DNA from: Pontibacter pamirensis | Lineage (GTDB): Bacteria; Bacteroidota; Bacteroidia; Cytophagales; Hymenobacteraceae | Assembly: GCF_010015475.1 (NCBI RefSeq) | Contig: NZ_SSNI01000011.1 | Coordinates: forward strand, 62,001-126,000 | Length of the DNA stretch: 64,000 nucleotides | Direction: 5' to 3' | In this document: one piece after another, positions 63,397 through 64,000 of the stretch | How positions within the stretch are numbered: position 1 is the first letter of the stretch | Layout of the letters: each line of letters begins with the position of its first letter | Program-made: the position numbers and the translations under genes | The notes under the pieces: model-generated | The model's database searches: none | Told to the model about the DNA's origin: nothing | What the model saw: the letters and a program-made list of their open reading frames with translations, nothing else

Positions 63397-64000
63397 ATGA
63401 ACCGAAGAAATAACATACTGCAAAAGGCTTTTCTATTCCTGTGCAGCCTTTTTTACCTGGCCAGCTCGCCTTCTTTTGCGCAGAATGAGGATACATTTCA
63501 AAACCCTATCCTGCCAGGCTTTTATCCTGACCCCAGCATCACCCGTGTAGGAGACGACTACTATATGATTCACTCCTCCTTCTCCTTCTTCCCGGGTGTG
63601 CCTATATTCCATAGCAAAGACCTGGTGAACTGGACACAGATAGGCAATATTCTGGATCGGCCTGAGCAGTTGGACCTGGATGCTCTGGGTGCATCCAGGG
63701 GAATATTTGCCCCTGCTATCTCTCACCATGAAGGCACCTTCTACATGGTGACCACCCTTATAGACAACGGCGGAAACTTTGTTGTGACGGCCACAGACCC
63801 TGCTGGTCCATGGTCCGACCCAACGTGGCTTCGTGAGGTCAGCGGCATCGACCCTTCTATCTTCTTTGATGAGGACGGAAAAGCATACATCTTGTACAAC
63901 AGCGAAGCTCCTGATAACAAGCCGCTCTACGATGGCCATCGCACCATCCGTATCATCGAGTTCGACTATAAGAACATGAAAACAGCAGGCTCTCCGAAGA
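63397..64000 (+). CDS. GH43-family glycosidase (beta-xylosidase/arabinofuranosidase type), 3' end outside the window
   Basis: 201 residues are visible from the ATG at 63397. The signal peptide is about 1-28 (PSFAQN). The five-bladed propeller of GH43 begins NPILPGFYPDPSITRVGDDY with the catalytic base D45. SSFSFFPGVPIFHSKDLVNW follows, and D152 in SGIDPSIFFDEDGKAY is the pKa-modulating Asp. The general acid Glu should lie beyond the window edge. The text resembles GH43 subfamilies with beta-1,4-xylosidase activity. It would release xylose or arabinose from xylan side products. Confidence 0.92.
   Translation, partial: MNRRNNILQKAFLFLCSLFYLASSPSFAQNEDTFQNPILPGFYPDPSITRVGDDYYMIHSSFSFFPGVPIFHSKDLVNWTQIGNILDRPEQLDLDALGASRGIFAPAISHHEGTFYMVTTLIDNGGNFVVTATDPAGPWSDPTWLREVSGIDPSIFFDEDGKAYILYNSEAPDNKPLYDGHRTIRIIEFDYKNMKTAGSPK

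Noticed and set aside
63433..63939. A 168-codon minus-strand frame
   Set aside because: Antisense to the GH43 gene, whose catalytic motifs are clear.

Overview
The window looks like part of a chromosome from a Bacteroidota bacterium of the order Cytophagales, most like Pontibacter and relatives in the Hymenobacteraceae. The reasons are two SusC/SusD pairs, type IX secretion (T9SS) C-terminal sorting domains, almost no Shine-Dalgarno sequences, and -7 promoter elements of the TAnnTTTG type. The genus is inferred from gene content and style only.

Layout. (1) 1-1191: the 5' part of a GC-rich secreted-protein gene on the minus strand that runs off the left edge. (2) 1192-2900: a gene-poor scar with a REP/BIME-like palindromic element and a dead ISAs1-type transposase fragment. 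(3) 2918-25061: an exopolysaccharide (EPS) locus, AT-rich and mostly on the minus strand. It holds export proteins Wza and Wzc, a Wzx flippase, a Wzy-like polymerase, three GT4 and two GT2 glycosyltransferases, WecB, a heparinase II/III-like lyase and, on the plus strand, the initiating sugar-phosphate transferase. Two paralogous secreted proteins with a TIM-barrel-like, hyaluronidase-like look sit at the edge and in the middle. Debris of an IS3-family element lies at about 6110-6700. (4) 25295-30944: the xylose genes xylB-xylA-xylE (minus) and a divergent LacI regulator around a striking nested palindrome. (5) 31009-36294: an operon (minus) of a LacI regulator, GH67 alpha-glucuronidase, a short-chain dehydrogenase and a GH10 xylanase lipoprotein. 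(6) 36919-41966: an unusual operon (plus) of three exported Gfo/Idh/MocA-family proteins and one exported ThuA-family protein. (7) 43020-54035: two SusC/SusD pairs. (8) 54547-64000: a multidomain GH10 xylanase, mannonate dehydratase, a hexuronate-type MFS transporter, GH115 alpha-glucuronidase and the start of a GH43 enzyme.

Regions 4-8 form a coherent glucuronoxylan utilisation locus. Secreted and surface xylanases cut the backbone, SusC/SusD import oligomers, GH115 and GH67 remove (methyl)glucuronate, and GH43 plus unseen enzymes release xylose or arabinose. XylE/XylA/XylB take xylose to xylulose-5-phosphate. ExuT-like transport, the SDR (candidate fructuronate reductase) and UxuA take glucuronate towards KDG. 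No UxaC, KdgK or KdgA gene is seen here. A 14-bp LacI-type operator motif recurs upstream of the Gfo/Idh operon and both susC genes. This suggests that the LacI protein at 35266-36294 controls them together.

The most unusual items are the fully exported Gfo/Idh-ThuA module inside a xylan locus, the overlapping hairpins in its leader, the shared regulatory block upstream of distant operons, and the hyaluronidase-like pair in the EPS locus. No tRNA, rRNA or CRISPR array was seen.
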